In this document: positions 8,566-15,349 of the stretch, piece after piece | Layout of the letters: each line of letters begins with the position of its first letter | How positions within the stretch are numbered: the stretch's first letter is position 1 | Origin: Pseudoalteromonas phenolica | GTDB lineage: Bacteria > Pseudomonadota > Gammaproteobacteria > Enterobacterales > Alteromonadaceae | Direction: 5' to 3' | DNA length: 64,000 bases | Assembly: GCF_005886345.1 (NCBI RefSeq) | Contig: NZ_PNEC01000004.1 | Span: 1-64,000 of the forward strand | Made by a program: the position numbers and the translations under genes | Notes under the pieces: generated by a model | Database searches by the model: none | What the model saw: the letters and a program-made list of their open reading frames with translations, nothing else | Told to the model about the DNA's origin: nothing

Positions 8566-8614
8566 AAAAAGCCGAGTTGTATTTTTAAAAATATTTTAAA
8601 ACCTCGGCTTTTAA
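8566..8614. terminator. Bidirectional terminator
   Basis: AAAAGCCGAG (from 8567) pairs with CTCGGCTTTT (8603-8612), flanked by A and T runs. It separates the convergent protease and two-helix membrane protein genes and can serve both. Confidence 0.8.
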
Positions 8615-8632
8615 TAAAGAGGTGCAGCTGCT

Positions 8633-8839
8633 TTACCAGTGGCGTTTATAACTTCTGCGCGAACTAAAGCGTTTTCGGCCAGTGAAATCTGCTTCATTAA
8701 AAAAGCCAATCATTGTAAATAAGGCCACCCATAGTACCCATAAATAATCAGGCGCAGTAAATAAATTAATAAGTGTTAGAACAATAAGCATAGGTAAATG
8801 TCTTAAGCTGTATTCAACAAAATGTTTGATGATGTTCAT
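8633..8839 (-). CDS. Small two-helix membrane protein (2TM-like)
   Basis: This is a 68-residue protein with two membrane helices (about residues 13-28 and 32-48) and a basic Arg/Ser-rich tail (RKRFSSRRSYKRHW). It resembles the short 2TM domain proteins. The start MNIIKHFVEY is chosen because AAAGGA lies seven bases ahead; the longer frame upstream to 8905 lacks support. The function is unknown. Confidence 0.65.
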   Translation of the reverse strand: MNIIKHFVEYSLRHLPMLIVLTLINLFTAPDYLWVLWVALFTMIGFFNEADFTGRKRFSSRRSYKRHW

Positions 8840-9065
8840 GGTGCTGTCCTTTAATGAGCTGATGTGATTATTGTGGCAAATAAGGTGCGAGAGAGCAGTT
8901 GCCAATTGTCATCAATTCATGCTGACAATTGTCACATCTATAAAAGAGAGCACTGTACGTTGCTTATCATTGTGCTAGATAAAGGTGATGTGTTGATAAT
9001 TTGAGCATCTATGGTTAATGTTGTCTTGCTCATTGGAGCAAATAAACTAAATAAGGAAATCAAAA

Positions 9066-9215
9066 ATGAAACTTAATCTAAACAAGAAGAAGCTGAAAAC
9101 GTTATCAAAAGACTCGGTTCGCATTCCATCTGATGCAACTAAGCAAGTTGCTGGTGGTTGGGTATCTCGTGATGTTTGGTGCTCTTACCAAAATTGTACT
9201 ACACGTTTATGCTAA
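9066..9215 (+). CDS. Short GG-leader peptide, RiPP precursor-like
   Basis: This 49-residue peptide has a Lys-rich leader (MKLNLNKKKLKTLS) followed by a KQVAGG break and the core WVSRDVWCSYQNCTTRLC with three Cys and two Trp. The ribosome site AAGGAA lies well placed upstream. The leader matches those at 38416 and 38767 (MKL, Lys pairs, LK-x-L(S/T), then GG or GAG). Double-glycine leaders are typical of peptides exported by C39-peptidase ABC transporters and of some lanthipeptide precursors. No modifying enzyme or transporter is nearby, so maturation would need genes elsewhere. A strong terminator follows, so it is monocistronic. Confidence 0.7.
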   Translation: MKLNLNKKKLKTLSKDSVRIPSDATKQVAGGWVSRDVWCSYQNCTTRLC

Positions 9216-9238
9216 ATTAGAAGTGGAAGAATAAGTTT

Positions 9239-9272
9239 CAAAGTGAACTTAACTTTAAGTTCACTTTGTTTG
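9239..9272 (+). terminator. Terminator of the GG-leader peptide gene
   Basis: CAAAGTGAACTTAA pairs with TTAAGTTCACTTTG (9255-9268), followed by TT. The 12-14 bp stem starts 24 bases after the stop codon of the peptide gene. Confidence 0.8.
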
Positions 9273-9324
9273 TAGCTGAGTCTCTAAATATTCATAAATA
9301 TTAAAGCTTTCTTTTAAGTTACTA

Positions 9325-9504
9325 TTACTTTTTTCGAGCTTTCCAAGTGCCACCATATTGATACGTTTCAGTATGCAGTTTCTTAATTTGTAGCAAGCAT
9401 GGTCCGCAAACAAATTGCCACGCCACATTACCATCAAATCGGCACCGATACATTACACTTTTAGCTTGTTGGCATTGCCCACAAAGTTTATGGCGGATAC
9501 GCAT
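9325..9504 (-). CDS. 59-residue zinc-knuckle protein
   Basis: This short protein carries two CxxC pairs, CGQC near residue 8 and CGPC near residue 33, a spacing typical of a small zinc ribbon. It also has a basic C-terminus (YQYGGTWKARKK). It is likely a cytoplasmic nucleic-acid or protein-binding ribbon; the function is unknown. A decayed copy of its first codons (MRVRHKLC) lies at 10424-10466, next to a decayed copy of the parvulin start, so the two genes were once neighbours. Confidence 0.7.
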   Translation of the reverse strand: MRIRHKLCGQCQQAKSVMYRCRFDGNVAWQFVCGPCLLQIKKLHTETYQYGGTWKARKK

Positions 9505-9753
9505 AATAGTTAGATCTTAATTTATGCTTCAATACGATGCTGTCGATAATCAGATCAAAACCTACCTTAATCAGTATAGAATAGTTGGACCTGATTTAGT
9601 TAAATTGCTATATTCTCGAACGTTAACAGTCGCTGCATATTTTATAAAAATATTTAGGGGGCAGTTATCAAATATCAACATAGGGCTACGTTTTAAATGT
9701 GGTTATATCTAAGTGCATCACCTACAAATACAAACATTAAGACTATGGAACGT

Positions 9754-10299
9754 ATGAAAAAAATCTTTTTTTTGATTAGCCTACTTACATTCTCAGTGAC
9801 TTCTCATGCTGAATATGACCGTTATTGGCTAGAATTGAGCACTAGTTTAGTGGAAGGAAGTACATTTAAACTCAAAGCTAGAGATGGTAATACGGGGTGG
9901 TCTCTTATTCATTCTAGGTATACAGAAGATAAATTTTTGGGTCCTGCAGACTATAACAGAGCAACTTTAAAAAAACTTGATACTGAGTATAGAGTGTATG
10001 GTGTATCAAAGTTTATCTCTGCACCTTTTAATTGGGGTTATGCTGAAGTAGGTCTTGGTTTGGGTTATGGCAATGGGTCATGGTCAGAAAACTGCACGGA
10101 TTATGAAAAAAGTTGGTTTGGTACCTCTCAAAAATGTGACTTAAAAGAAGGTGGAACTTTTGGTTTCCCTTTTCATGCTTCAGCCACAGTGGGTAGATAT
10201 ATTGGTATTGGTGTGAATGTAGACGTATTTTTATCGTTGGAAAGAGGTACGGTTTCTCAGTTTGGCATTGTGATTCCTTTTGGGCTATTTACTAAGTAA
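9754..10299 (+). CDS. Secreted beta-rich protein, possible small outer-membrane barrel
   Basis: This protein of about 181 residues has a clear signal peptide (MKKIFFLISLLTFSVTSHA) and then alternating aromatic/Gly-rich strands such as WGYAEVGLGLGYGNGSW and a C-terminal strand ending VIPFGLFTK. The pattern suggests a small beta-barrel or a periplasmic beta protein. Two Cys (in SENCTDYE and SQKCDLK) could form a disulfide. The frame extends upstream to 9697 but the MKK start fits the signal peptide. It has no recognisable family, and no operon partner is within 400 bases. Confidence 0.6.
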   Translation: MKKIFFLISLLTFSVTSHAEYDRYWLELSTSLVEGSTFKLKARDGNTGWSLIHSRYTEDKFLGPADYNRATLKKLDTEYRVYGVSKFISAPFNWGYAEVGLGLGYGNGSWSENCTDYEKSWFGTSQKCDLKEGGTFGFPFHASATVGRYIGIGVNVDVFLSLERGTVSQFGIVIPFGLFTK

Positions 10300-10390
10300 C
10301 ACTGAACAATCATAGGTTAGTGTGGTCATGATTTTTCGTTATAATACGTTATATTCTTAGAGTTAATTTTAAGTCGTAGATCGAGATAAT

Positions 10391-10423
10391 ATGGCCAGTA
10401 CGACGCATGTATTACACATTTTT
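10391..10423 (+). pseudogene. Relic of parvulin gene 5' end
   Basis: ATGGCCAGTACGACGCATG reads MASTTHVLHI, nearly the same as the [10 protein letters not shown] start of the intact parvulin gene at 12388. The similarity ends after about 11 codons. It joins directly to a relic of the zinc-knuckle gene on the opposite strand. The gap 10300-10710 holds nothing else that I recognise. Confidence 0.6.
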
Positions 10424-10466
10424 TTGTTTGTTGTGATTGCTTACAGAGTTTGTGGCGTACTCTCAT
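10424..10466 (-). pseudogene. Relic of zinc-knuckle gene 5' end
   Basis: Read from 10466 on the minus strand the codons give MRVRHKLCKQSQQT, against MRIRHKLCGQCQQA in the intact 59-residue gene at 9325-9504. Only the first 14 codons or so survive, and the second Cys of the first pair is lost. The abutting parvulin relic indicates a deletion that removed the 3' parts of two convergent genes. Confidence 0.6.
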
Positions 10467-10766
10467 TTATTGATTTCAAAGTTTATTTTTTAATACGAAC
10501 GTAAACCTGTGCGATCAAGGTACGAGTTAATGATGAACAGAAATTTATGGCTTGGAATTGTTTAGAGCTTAAGTATGTAACTCAAGTTTGACTACTAATA
10601 AGTGCTGAACATGTGGGTATTTAGGTTACTAACCTCATTATTTTACTATTGTTGATATCGCAAAAGCGATATCATTTCTGGAAATAAATAATCAATAATA
10701 AGGAAGTTTTGTGCGATACCTTTCAATTTTATTACTTTTTTACCCTTTGTTACTTACTCTAAAACT

Positions 10767-11981
10767 ATGTTCCCTGAGGGAAACTTATTTTTAAAAGAAA
10801 GTAAATGTACGCCTAAAGAAAATCAAAATGATATCGTTCTTGAGCAATTTTATCTAAACATACCTAAGCTCTATAACGAGCAAGCGATTATAGAAAATTT
10901 AAAAAGTACTTTGGTTTACAAAGGGAACAAAGTAGCAAAAAATTATGAACAAGGAATAAGAGTTAAAAGTTTTGAAGTTAAATATTCACCTAAACAAATG
11001 TTTCCAAGTTCAGCCAGTTTAACGCTTGAAGAAGTTGAATCTTGTACTTCTACTGCTCTATTGACCCAAGCAACCATAGATAAACTCATAGTTACCTCTA
11101 GTAACCGAGATGAAATTTTTCCTGAAGCACCTGAATTTCTGAAAGTTACTGACAATTTAATAACTAAAGACAGTGCATTGGGTTCAAAGCTAGGGTCTAG
11201 TTATAGTGAGATGCAACAGCGCTATGGTCGATTTACTGTATATATTCCTATTAACGAGACCTATTTTTTAACGTTGTTAGGCCGTAAACATGCTTTCCTA
11301 TTTAAGAATGACACATTTATTGGATATCAATATTCTAACAATTTAATTCCTACCTCATTAGGGAATATGTTGGAGTTTGTAGGTACGCCGGATGCTATGG
11401 TTAATAGCGGAGCAACATATAGTTTAAATAATTTTGCTCGCCTAACCGAAAAAGATATTAAAGACCTTGAAAGCACATTTAAAGTGTTTGATTTTACTAA
11501 ATTGTCTTACTCAAATAGTGGCGCTACTCATTCATTGGATGGTTTAACAATAGGGGATTGGCCAAAAAATCTTGGTGTACCAAGTAACAACCCATGTTAT
11601 CAATTTGATAGCGATTTAGGTGAGTTTATTAAGAATAACAAAAGTAAAATGACTAAATTGGTTGATAAAAATAGGAAGGCTAGCTATCTGACAGGGTGTA
11701 TGCAGCAACTTAGTTTAGGTAGTTATGAAGTTAACTTATTAGAGCAATGGACACTTTCTAGAGCAAAGCTGCTTGTTAAAGATTCAACTTTGGCCCTTTT
11801 TACGCCATGGACATTTTTCAAAATTAAGGAAGGAGATTCGCTTCACTCACTAAGGCTCTTAAATAGAAATGCTGTTGAAGTTATAGATGGAGAAACAACA
11901 GGCTTTACCTATAAGGGCTGGAAGGCCGAGTTTCTTACTTACGAAGATGCAATTTATTCAGGTAATCTAATTAAGCAGTAA
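10767..11981 (+). CDS. Unknown secreted protein with frameshifted signal peptide
   Basis: The open frame gives 404 residues with no recognised domain and a duplicated motif, NSGATYSLN and NSGATHSLD, about 40 residues apart. The ATG at 10767 has no ribosome site. Upstream, AAGGAA precedes a GTG at 10711 that encodes MRYLSILLLF, a signal-peptide start, but in another frame. The T run at 10736-10741 has six T; a seventh would give MRYLSILLLFLPFVTYSKTM and fuse both frames. So the native gene is probably 10711-11981 and is broken, phase-variable, or misread at the T run. The base composition is more AT-rich than its neighbours, suggesting an accessory gene. Confidence 0.6.
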   Translation: MFPEGNLFLKESKCTPKENQNDIVLEQFYLNIPKLYNEQAIIENLKSTLVYKGNKVAKNYEQGIRVKSFEVKYSPKQMFPSSASLTLEEVESCTSTALLTQATIDKLIVTSSNRDEIFPEAPEFLKVTDNLITKDSALGSKLGSSYSEMQQRYGRFTVYIPINETYFLTLLGRKHAFLFKNDTFIGYQYSNNLIPTSLGNMLEFVGTPDAMVNSGATYSLNNFARLTEKDIKDLESTFKVFDFTKLSYSNSGATHSLDGLTIGDWPKNLGVPSNNPCYQFDSDLGEFIKNNKSKMTKLVDKNRKASYLTGCMQQLSLGSYEVNLLEQWTLSRAKLLVKDSTLALFTPWTFFKIKEGDSLHSLRLLNRNAVEVIDGETTGFTYKGWKAEFLTYEDAIYSGNLIKQ

Positions 11982-11996
11982 GATGAGTTAGGATTT

Positions 11997-12026
11997 AAAA
12001 GGGGCATATTCAATAGTCCCTTTTTG
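11997..12026 (+). terminator. Terminator after the 404-residue protein gene
   Basis: AAAAGGGG at 11997 pairs with the TCCCTTTTT end (12017-12025) across a 12-base loop. The stem is short but followed by a T run. The remaining gap to 12387 has only an untypical open frame and no recognisable gene. Confidence 0.6.
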
Positions 12027-12387
12027 TTTTTAAATATTACTTAAACTGAAGACAGGAAAAAAAGAGAGCTTTTAGATACTGATTTCATTATCTCGACTAT
12101 TTGAATACACAGAGCACAGATACAGTATTTCAATTTAAACTCTAAAATTCTGGGTGGTGCAACAGCTATTGCTGCAGGCAATTTCATGCCAGCAACTAGT
12201 CAAGCAATACTAGTCGTGAAGTCAGAGCTTAATTTCATGGTTATATATAACAGTAGGTCTATAGAAGAAATTCTCGGCGGTTCAGTTGGCTTCTTAAAAT
12301 TTATATCGATACCTCATAATATGCTGCGTATTCATGTATTATTACCCTCATTAAAAGTGCAACAATTTAGCAGTGAGTATAGGTAGT

Positions 12388-12666
12388 ATGGCCAGTACAG
12401 CGCACGCTTTACATATTCTGGTAAAGCACAAAGAGCAAGCAGAAGACATTCTTAAACAGTTAAAAAAAGGCGCTAAGTTCCAAACCTTAGCCAAAAAACA
12501 CTCAACTTGCCCAACAGGCAAAAAAGGCGGTGACTTAGGTGAGTTCAGGCGCGGAACTATGGTGCCGCAGTTTGATAAAGTCTGCTTTTCTTGTGAAGTA
12601 TTAACGCCACAGTTGGTTAAAACTAAGTTTGGTTGGCACGTGATCAAAGTGCTTTATCGTACCTAA
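12388..12666 (+). CDS. ppiC: Parvulin-type peptidyl-prolyl isomerase
   Basis: This 92-residue single-domain rotamase matches PpiC of Escherichia coli in length. It shows the parvulin motifs [38 protein letters not shown], and the C-terminal [11 protein letters not shown]. It has no signal peptide, so it acts in the cytoplasm, speeding cis-trans isomerisation at prolyl bonds. The ATG at 12388 is preferred over an upstream GTG at 12373. A relic of its first codons sits at 10391. Confidence 0.9.
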   Translation: MASTAHALHILVKHKEQAEDILKQLKKGAKFQTLAKKHSTCPTGKKGGDLGEFRRGTMVPQFDKVCFSCEVLTPQLVKTKFGWHVIKVLYRT

Positions 12667-12723
12667 TCAGTCAGCGGAGTTAAACTCCGCTAACTGATTT
12701 CATTTTCTCATCTTGATACTGAT

Positions 12724-13575
12724 TTAAGTAAGTTTACTAAGTATGAGCTTTTGCCACATGTGTTCATTGCTTGCTTTGAAGACTCCGAAGTGGCCAATTG
12801 ATTTTCTATTAAACTCACAGGGCTTAAAAATCTCTATTTTTGAATGGGCTAGGGTGAAGCGTTCTACTAAATCGTAAATGGTTTTTTTAGGTGAAAACCC
12901 GTAATCATCACTAAAACCAATCGCTTCTATTTGGCCTTTATAACTTGCGTAGAAATGCTCCCCAAGACTGTTATCTCCAAATAGGTAGTTTTTATTTAAG
13001 CTCCACTTCCTCCAATCTTTAGCGATACCTTTTGGTAGTGCATGACCAAGGCCAAACTGATCTGGTACATAGCCAATGGTTTTATATAAAAACGGAAAAA
13101 GAACACACCATGCAAATAACATCTTAGGCTGGTGGATTGTTGGATATAAATGCCAAGCGCACGTGCCTGAGCAAATCAAAATGACCTTTTTAATCTGCTT
13201 TATACGAGGACACAAGCCAATTAAATGACCGCCTGCGCTATGACCTATTAGTGTGATGTTGTGCCAATCAGTCCATTGTTTTTCGACGATTTTATCTAGA
13301 GGTGCAGTTAAGTCTATTTGCCCCCACTCTCTTAACTTTGCACGGTCATTTTTAATATTTTTTTGGCTTGATAACCCTATACCTCTTGGGTCCCAGGTTA
13401 TGACAGTAAACCCATGTTTCGTTAGGTACGTCGGCAAAGGTTCATAAAAAGATTGTTTGACGCCTAACGCTGAGTTAATCACTACGAGCTTTTTATTATT
13501 TATGTTATTTGGGTTGTATTTAACGGCAGTAAGCTTTTGATCATTAGTACAAGTAATTGTGAAATTTGTTTTCAT
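12724..13575 (-). CDS. Alpha/beta hydrolase
   Basis: This protein of about 283 residues has the alpha/beta hydrolase fold: an oxyanion-region start (LVVINSALGVKQSFYEPL), the strand ITWDPRGIGLS, and the nucleophile elbow GHSAGG. The catalytic His is probably in IGHFGVF near the C-terminus. It resembles predicted hydrolases of the COG4757 group. It is divergent from a MerR-family gene, and its promoter has the stretched 19-bp spacer typical of MerR activation, so MerR-ligand control is likely. The substrate is unknown. The longer frame to 13614 would overlap the promoter. Confidence 0.8.
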   Translation of the reverse strand: MKTNFTITCTNDQKLTAVKYNPNNINNKKLVVINSALGVKQSFYEPLPTYLTKHGFTVITWDPRGIGLSSQKNIKNDRAKLREWGQIDLTAPLDKIVEKQWTDWHNITLIGHSAGGHLIGLCPRIKQIKKVILICSGTCAWHLYPTIHQPKMLFAWCVLFPFLYKTIGYVPDQFGLGHALPKGIAKDWRKWSLNKNYLFGDNSLGEHFYASYKGQIEAIGFSDDYGFSPKKTIYDLVERFTLAHSKIEIFKPCEFNRKSIGHFGVFKASNEHMWQKLILSKLT

Positions 13576-13594
13576 ATTAGCGCCTTTATTTTTA

Positions 13595-13625
13595 TCATAA
13601 ACCGTAGAGTGCACTCCATGGTCAA
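13595..13625 (-). promoter_or_regulatory. MerR-type promoter with 19-bp spacer
   Basis: On the minus strand TTGACC (13625-13620) and TTATGA (13600-13595) are separated by exactly 19 bases, and the spacer holds the palindrome GAGTGCACTC (13607-13616). This is the classic MerR-family arrangement, in which the regulator untwists an over-long spacer. It points at the hydrolase gene. Confidence 0.75.
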
Positions 13626-13633
13626 GAGGGGTT

Positions 13634-14011
13634 ATGAGAATTAAGGCAATATGTTTAAAAACAGGTCTAAGTAAAGATACGGTTCGTTTTTATGAAAAGT
13701 TGGGGTTATTAACGAACGTAGAGAAAGGCTTAAATGGATATAAAAATTATACTGATACCCATGTTGAGCAACTAAGTTTGATCAAGCATGCAAAAGGGCT
13801 TGGCTTTACGCTTGAAGAAATCAAGCAATTGGCCGCTTTATTATTCTCAAGGCAACTGACTATGTCTGAAATGAGTAGTTTCTTAAAGCTAAAAGAACAA
13901 GAAATTGATAATAAAATTAAACAGTTGTATGAATTTAAAGTACACATCAGAGAGACGTTAGAGGGAAGTTGTGAGTATAGAGCACAGCTAAAGAAATTAT
14001 CCGGAAAGTGA
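13634..14011 (+). CDS. MerR-family transcriptional regulator
   Basis: This 125-residue protein begins with the MerR winged helix (RIKAICLKTGLSKDTVRFYEKLGLL, followed by the NGYKNYTD wing) and continues into a long dimerisation helix. The C-terminal part has one Cys (EGSCEYRAQL), so a metal-binding role like CueR or ZntR, with their paired Cys, is not supported; an organic ligand or redox signal is more likely. It is divergent from the alpha/beta hydrolase gene, with a shared 58-base control region containing the 19-bp-spacer promoter. Confidence 0.88.
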   Translation: MRIKAICLKTGLSKDTVRFYEKLGLLTNVEKGLNGYKNYTDTHVEQLSLIKHAKGLGFTLEEIKQLAALLFSRQLTMSEMSSFLKLKEQEIDNKIKQLYEFKVHIRETLEGSCEYRAQLKKLSGK

Positions 14012-14084
14012 AGGAATAAGCTCGCGATTGTAGGAATTGATTGTTTCATGAACGCAAAAGTAATGTTGAAAAATAAATTGGTGT

Positions 14085-14385
14085 TGAATTACATCCATGT
14101 AGCCTGAGAATATCTTGGCACTTTTTAAAACGGCTAAATTCACCTTGCGCAAAACTAATCTTGCTCCGCAAGGTGTATTTTGCACGATTTGGCCTCACGC
14201 TCAACGCTAGTCTTGCTGCACGCACTGTAAATGAAAAGTTTAAGAGCAGTGCTGAATTACATCCATGTAGCTACGCCCATAGGGTATCCATACCCTCACC
14301 TCCTCGCGCTGCGAAACTTCGTTTCGGTCGCTCGTCGCCCTTGCGCAAAATAACCTTGCTTCGCAACGTATATTTTGCACTTTTA
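14085..14385. repeat. Mosaic intergenic repeat cluster 4
   Basis: The gap 14012-14448 has no convincing gene. It carries two D-type hairpin modules (14145-14187 and 14341-14382, each TTGCGCAAAA ... TTGC..CGCAA ... TATTTTGCAC) and a 19-base direct repeat TGAATTACATCCATGTAGC at 14085-14103 and 14253-14271. These copies match cluster 1 (3805-3846) best. Confidence 0.6.
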
Positions 14386-14448
14386 AACCTTTCCTTCACG
14401 GGTTGCGTCTTATTGGTTAAGACAGGTGATTAAGAGAAAGGAAATACC

Positions 14449-15219
14449 ATGAATTTATTTAAACCAACTTTAGCATTAGCGCTTTGTGCACTGACTTCTG
14501 CCAGTGTATTTGCCCATAACGGTCAACGTTACACTGAAACTGTGGAGAAGACTTTCTCTGCAGATACAGACACGCAATTACAAATCGAAAATACCAACGG
14601 CAAAGTAGAAATTGAAGCATGGAGCAAGGATGAGGTACATATAACCGCAACTATCTACAGTAAAGACAAGGAAGGTAGGGAAAGGGTTGAGGTTGAGCTT
14701 TCACAAAGAGGCAATACCATTGATATCGAAACTCACTTTGCTAGGCAGTTTGGCTGGAATAATAGCGGTTATGCCAAGGTTGATTATTTCATTAATGCGC
14801 CTGCACACATTGAATTAGATGATGTGGAACTAAATAATGGTTCGCTATCTATCAAAGGAGTAACGGGAGCTGTTAACGCTTCTTTAAATAATGGCAGCCT
14901 AGTGGCGACAGGGCTTGCTGGCAACACCCGTATTGAAAGTAATAACGGCTCTGTGAAGTTATCTTATGCTGATAACCTATCTGAACTTTCTGACGTTGAG
15001 GTTGAGTCACGAAATGGTTCAATCACTGTTTATTTCCCTGATTCGATTGATGCCAGTATTAAAGCACGATCGAATAATGGCTCAATCAGCAATAATTTTG
15101 GTTTAGAGGTAGATAAAAGTCGTTCGAATCGTAAAACGCTATCAGGTGAAATTGGCTCAGGTAAAACAAAAGTAAGCCTATCGAGCAATAATGGCTCAAT
15201 TCGTATTAAAAACCTGTAA
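14449..15219 (+). CDS. DUF4097-family secreted adhesin-like protein
   Basis: This 256-residue protein has a signal peptide (ALALCALTSASVFA) and then a right-handed beta-helix-like domain marked by regularly spaced NNGS or RNGS turns (LNNGSLSIKG, LNNGSLVATG, SNNGSVKLS, SRNGSITV, SNNGSISNN, SNNGSIRIK). This pattern is typical of DUF4097 (putative auto-transporter adhesin head, GIN-like). The ribosome site AAGGAA supports the start. It is probably periplasmic; its role is unknown. It ends at a strong terminator shared with the convergent gene. Confidence 0.82.
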   Translation: MNLFKPTLALALCALTSASVFAHNGQRYTETVEKTFSADTDTQLQIENTNGKVEIEAWSKDEVHITATIYSKDKEGRERVEVELSQRGNTIDIETHFARQFGWNNSGYAKVDYFINAPAHIELDDVELNNGSLSIKGVTGAVNASLNNGSLVATGLAGNTRIESNNGSVKLSYADNLSELSDVEVESRNGSITVYFPDSIDASIKARSNNGSISNNFGLEVDKSRSNRKTLSGEIGSGKTKVSLSSNNGSIRIKNL

Positions 15220-15288
15220 TTGTTATTTAAGAAAAAATAACCCCGCATGTTCTTCGTAATTTAGAGCATGTGGGAACAGGTTAAATCA

Positions 15289-15323
15289 AAATGCCCCTTA
15301 CGCTCTGAGTGTAAGGGGCATTG
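15289..15323. terminator. Bidirectional terminator
   Basis: ATGCCCCTTAC (15291-15301) pairs perfectly with GTAAGGGGCAT (15311-15321). It lies between the convergent DUF4097 gene and the 579-residue protein gene. Confidence 0.8.
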
Positions 15324-15349
15324 TTATGAGGTTTGATTGAATACGTTAA

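Noticed and set aside
9524-9712. 62-residue open frame upstream of the secreted beta-rich protein
   Set aside because: No ribosome site and no composition bias; the region also shows weak similarity to decayed DNA near 10466.
10736-10741. Programmed ribosomal slippage at the T run
   Set aside because: A six-T run alone is not a clear slippery site with stimulator; deletion or phase variation explains it more simply, though it is not excluded.
12186-12386. Short open frame with ILGG elements upstream of ppiC
   Set aside because: It lacks a ribosome site and resembles nothing recognised; a decayed gene is possible but cannot be supported.
14161-14433. 90-residue open frame on the plus strand
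   Set aside because: It consists of the mosaic repeat sequence, so the translation is an artefact of hairpin modules.
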